From positions 1-36,458 of the forward strand of contig SLHP01000055.1 of assembly GCA_007136095.1 (NCBI GenBank): a stretch of DNA of 36,458 bases. The letters run 5' to 3'. This document shows, piece after piece, positions 34,088 through 36,458 of this stretch; the first letter of the stretch is position 1, and each line of letters starts with the position of its first letter. The notes beneath the pieces were generated by a model. The model worked only from the letters and a program-made list of their open reading frames with translations. It ran no database searches and was not told the origin of the DNA. The stretch comes from Nitriliruptoraceae bacterium (lineage in GTDB: Bacteria > Actinomycetota > Nitriliruptoria > Nitriliruptorales > Nitriliruptoraceae). The position numbers and the translations under genes were made by a program.

Positions 34088-35128
34088 TCAGGACCGTGCT
34101 GACCGCGCCCAGGCGATCGTGCGTTGCAGGCCGTCGTCCAGGTCGACCTCCGCCTGCCAGCCCAGCAGGTCGCGCGCCACGCGGAGGTCCGGACGTCGAC
34201 GCTGTGGATCTGTGCTGGGACGATCGATGTGGACCACCTCGAGGTTGCTGTCGATCAGACCACGGATGCGGTCGGCGACGTCCAGAACGGTCACCTCGAC
34301 GTCCGAGCCGAGGTTGCACGGCGCGGACCGGTCGGCCACCAGCAGTCTGAGCAGTCCGTCGACGAGGTCGTCGATGAAGCACAGGGACCGGGTCTGCTCG
34401 CCGTCGCCGTGGATGGTGAGCGCTTCACCGGCGAGGGCCTGCCCGATCAGGGTGGGGACCAGGCGGCCATCGTCCGCGCGCATGCCCGGGCCGTAGGTGT
34501 TGAAGATCCGGGCGACGCGTACCTCGACGGCATGGTCACGCTCGTAGGCGTAGGTCATCGCCTCGCCGAACCGCTTGGCCTCGTCGTAGACGCCACGTGG
34601 CCCGGTCGGATCGACGTTGCCGAGGTAGGTCTCCGGCTGCGGGTGCACCTGCGGGTCGCCGTACACCTCCGAGGTGGAGGCCAGCAGGAACCGGGCCCCC
34701 GTCGCCTTCGCGACGCCCAGGGCGTGCAGCGTCCCGATCGACCCGACCTTCAGGGTGTGGATCGGATGGCGGAGGTAGTCCACGGGCGAGGCGGGCGACG
34801 CCAGGTGCAGCACGACGGCGACATCCTCAGGGACCTCGAGGTGGTCGACCACATCGGCTTCCTCGAGCGTGACACCTGGTTGGTCCAGGAGGTCGGCGAG
34901 GTTGCTGCGACTGCCGGTGATCAGCGAATCGATGGCGTGCACGCGCAGGCCCGCGGCGTGCATGGCCCGGCACACGTGCGCACCGACGAACCCGGCGCCG
35001 CCGGTCACCACCGCCTGCGCGCCCGCGTACCGCTCCCGGACCCGGTCGATCCCGACCGAGGCGGCGAGGGCCGGCACCCCGGAACGGTGACCGGCTGCCG
35101 TCGGGCTGTGCACACGTTGGGTTGGCAC
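34088..35128 (-). CDS. UDP-glucuronate decarboxylase-like NAD-dependent epimerase
   Basis: An extended short-chain dehydrogenase close in pattern to UDP-xylose synthase (UXS): NAD motif GGAGFVG (about residues 43-49), LASPASPVDYLRHPIHTLKVGSIGTLHAL, STSEVYGDPQVHPQ, catalytic Y181-xxx-K185 in GVYDEAKRFGE, NTYGPGMRADDGRLVP, and TRSLCFIDDLVDGLLRLL. It would convert UDP-glucuronate to UDP-xylose for envelope polysaccharides; UDP-glucose epimerase is a less likely reading given the SPVDYL segment. Start GTG 35128 (346 residues) has GGAG 5 nt upstream; the frame continues to an ATG at 35188 but with weak support. The N-terminal 30 residues are longer than the family norm. It is divergent from the sigma factor. 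Confidence 0.86.
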   Translation of the reverse strand: MPTQRVHSPTAAGHRSGVPALAASVGIDRVRERYAGAQAVVTGGAGFVGAHVCRAMHAAGLRVHAIDSLITGSRSNLADLLDQPGVTLEEADVVDHLEVPEDVAVVLHLASPASPVDYLRHPIHTLKVGSIGTLHALGVAKATGARFLLASTSEVYGDPQVHPQPETYLGNVDPTGPRGVYDEAKRFGEAMTYAYERDHAVEVRVARIFNTYGPGMRADDGRLVPTLIGQALAGEALTIHGDGEQTRSLCFIDDLVDGLLRLLVADRSAPCNLGSDVEVTVLDVADRIRGLIDSNLEVVHIDRPSTDPQRRRPDLRVARDLLGWQAEVDLDDGLQRTIAWARSARS

Positions 35129-35225
35129 AAACGCTCCGGGTCGGCGGCTGACGGTCGGTCGGCAGAGGACTGCAACCGGCCGACACACCGCGGTGAGCGG
35201 GTTCGGACTACAGCATAGGTGCCGG

Positions 35226-35855
35226 GTGAGGGAATACGTTCATGGGTGTTCGAGGCCGGGGGAAGCCACGCTCGGTGACCGTTTCATCGACGTTCTCCAC
35301 GCCGCACGGCGTGGGGACGATGCGGCGTGGGCGGCGGTCTATCGCGACCTGGCGGGGCCCCTGCTCGGGTACCTGCGCGGCCAGAACGCCCCCGACCCCG
35401 AGGACGTGCTCGGGGAGACGATGCTGCAGCTGGTGCGCGACATCGACCGGTTCACCGGCGATGAGGGCAACTTCCGCTCGTGGGCGTTCACGATCGCGCA
35501 CCGACGGTTGCTCGACGCCCGACGTAGCCGGTCCCGCAAACCATCGGACGCCGTCGGTGCGGACATGATCGAAGCCGCGCTGCCGGTGGTCACCGGCGCA
35601 GAGTCGACCGCCCTGGAGGAGCTGGAAATCGACGACGCGCTGACATTGCTGGACCGTCTGACCGATGAGCAGCGCGAGGTGCTGCTGCTCCGGCTGCTCG
35701 GCGATCTGAGCGTGGCACAGACCGCGAAGGTGACCGGCCGGACGCCGGATGCGGTCAAAGCGCTGACGAAACGAGGGCTGGATCGACTGCGCACCCTGCT
35801 CGGAGAGCGCACGGCGCCGGATCCACCGCCTCCGAACGTCGGTGAGCGGCGCTGA
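35226..35855 (+). CDS. ECF-type RNA polymerase sigma factor
   Basis: About 209 residues with sigma region 2 (DPEDVLGETMLQLVRDIDRFTGDEGNFRSWAFTIAHRRLLDARR) and region 4 (LTDEQREVLLLRLLGDLSVAQTAKVTGRTPDAVKALTKRGLDRLR), joined by an acidic linker, with no region 1 or 3. It directs polymerase to a regulon that is not visible here. The start is uncertain: GTG 35226 with a weak AGG upstream is preferred over GTG 35193, because codons before about 35260 look non-coding and contain rare codons. The gene ends 10 bp before a membrane protein that may be its regulator. Confidence 0.86.
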   Translation: MREYVHGCSRPGEATLGDRFIDVLHAARRGDDAAWAAVYRDLAGPLLGYLRGQNAPDPEDVLGETMLQLVRDIDRFTGDEGNFRSWAFTIAHRRLLDARRSRSRKPSDAVGADMIEAALPVVTGAESTALEELEIDDALTLLDRLTDEQREVLLLRLLGDLSVAQTAKVTGRTPDAVKALTKRGLDRLRTLLGERTAPDPPPPNVGERR

Positions 35856-35865
35856 TAGGGGTGAG

Positions 35866-36458
35866 ATGAACCAGTCAGCCGGACGACCCGAGGACCCCGC
35901 CGAGGCGGGGCGGTCCGTCGGGGATCCGATCGTCGATCGCGCCGAGGATCCCCAACTGGCCGCGTTCCTCGATCGCACGTCGGCGGTCCTGGGTGATGGG
36001 CCGGATGAGCTGACGATGCAGCGCCACCTGCGCGCCATGCAGGCGGAGGCGGGCCGCGGATCGGTTCACGGCGTGGCGACCGGGCACGGACGTGCGGGGT
36101 ACCGGGTAGCCGGAGTTGCTGTCGCCGCCGGGTTCGCGCTGGTCGCGACCCTCGCCGGGTTGGGATCGCTCCCCGCTCCGGCGCAGCAGGTCATGTCGGA
36201 CGTCGCCAACCGGGTCGGGATCACGCTGCCGGCACCGGCACAGGGCGCGCCCGGTGTCTCACATGCCCCGGGGCTCCACAAGCAGATGCCGGGGTTCGAA
36301 TCGCCACCGGGCCACGCCGTCCGGGACCAGGTCGGTCGTGGCGGGTTCCCGAAGCCCGAGGGTCGGCCGGAGCACGCCGGTCCGCCGGATGGCGTGCCGG
36401 GCCTCGAGGGCCGGGACGCGCGTCCTGGCGCACGGACCACCCCCGGGCAGGCTCCAGA
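35866..36458 (+). CDS. Membrane protein downstream of sigma factor, cut by window edge
   Basis: An open frame starts at ATG 35866, 10 bp after the sigma factor stop, and runs 197 codons to the window edge without a stop, so it is a true partial gene. A soluble N-terminal half (about 85 residues, acidic then basic, with QLAAFLDRTSAVLGDG) is followed by one transmembrane helix at about residues 87-108 (AGVAVAAGFALVATLAGLGSL). After it come a short PAPAQQVMSDVANRVGITLPAPA segment and a Gly/Pro/His-rich extracellular tail. Position and one-helix topology suggest an anti-sigma-like regulator or partner, but no ZAS-type HxxxCxxC motif is seen in the N-terminal half, so the role is inferred from context only. 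Confidence 0.7.
   Translation, partial: MNQSAGRPEDPAEAGRSVGDPIVDRAEDPQLAAFLDRTSAVLGDGPDELTMQRHLRAMQAEAGRGSVHGVATGHGRAGYRVAGVAVAAGFALVATLAGLGSLPAPAQQVMSDVANRVGITLPAPAQGAPGVSHAPGLHKQMPGFESPPGHAVRDQVGRGGFPKPEGRPEHAGPPDGVPGLEGRDARPGARTTPGQAP

Overview
High-GC chromosomal DNA of an actinomycete-type bacterium. The evidence is gene content: a kgd-type fused 2-oxoglutarate dehydrogenase, a glucosyl-3-phosphoglycerate synthase, a DUF3263/LytR_C pair, a CysO-like sulfur carrier, GTG starts and apparently leaderless promoters. I infer Actinomycetota, possibly a deep-branching class; the sequence alone does not fix the genus. I see no phage, IS element, CRISPR array, tRNA or rRNA. Most genes are housekeeping or central metabolism.

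Layout. 1-1502: an AbiEi/endonuclease-like protein bracketed on both sides by 62-63 bp tandem palindromic repeats. 1503-8357: kgd (minus), then a DUF4349 lipoprotein and a class B-type penicillin-binding protein (plus). 8455-10292: an HhH-GPD repair protein, a tiny DUF3309 membrane protein and rimK. 10360-13274 (minus): CoA-disulfide-reductase-like flavoprotein, rhodanese, nitrobindin-like protein and FKBP lipoprotein. 13417-15224 (plus): Na+/Ca2+ exchanger and a class I glutamine amidotransferase. 15267-15409: a two-copy hairpin repeat between convergent genes. 15432-17295 (minus): a SAM-I riboswitch, a threonine-synthase-family PLP enzyme and a CysO/MoaD-like sulfur carrier that ends Gly-Gly-Ala-Cys. 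17507-19030 (plus): gpgS and a single-domain response regulator. 19052-20068 (minus): DUF3263 and LytR_C proteins. 20241-23396 (plus): a branched-chain amino-acid dehydrogenase and a cellulose-synthase-like GT2 with a PilZ domain. 23413-24898 (minus): purM and an overlapping hypothetical gene. 24978-29430 (plus): metH and a flavin-reductase-family gene, joined by a 78-bp tandem repeat. 29519-30193 (minus): an NTF2-like protein. 30362-34046 (plus): a GNAT/acyl-CoA-ligase fusion and metF. 34088-35128 (minus): a UDP-glucuronate-decarboxylase-like epimerase. 35226 to the right edge: an ECF-type sigma factor and a truncated membrane protein that may be its regulator.

The strongest theme is methionine, SAM and one-carbon metabolism. 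metH, metF, a flavin reductase that may serve MetH, and a SAM-riboswitch operon pairing a PLP lyase/synthase with a ubiquitin-like sulfur carrier all lie within 19 kb. A SAM riboswitch on a supposed threonine synthase, together with a masked-tail sulfur carrier, suggests that this operon makes homocysteine (or controls O-phosphohomoserine flux at the Thr/Met branch) by a protein-thiocarboxylate route like CysM/CysO or HcyS. This is the best candidate for an undescribed system. A second theme is species-specific tandem repeats of 62-78 bp, two families of which form hairpins just downstream of genes.
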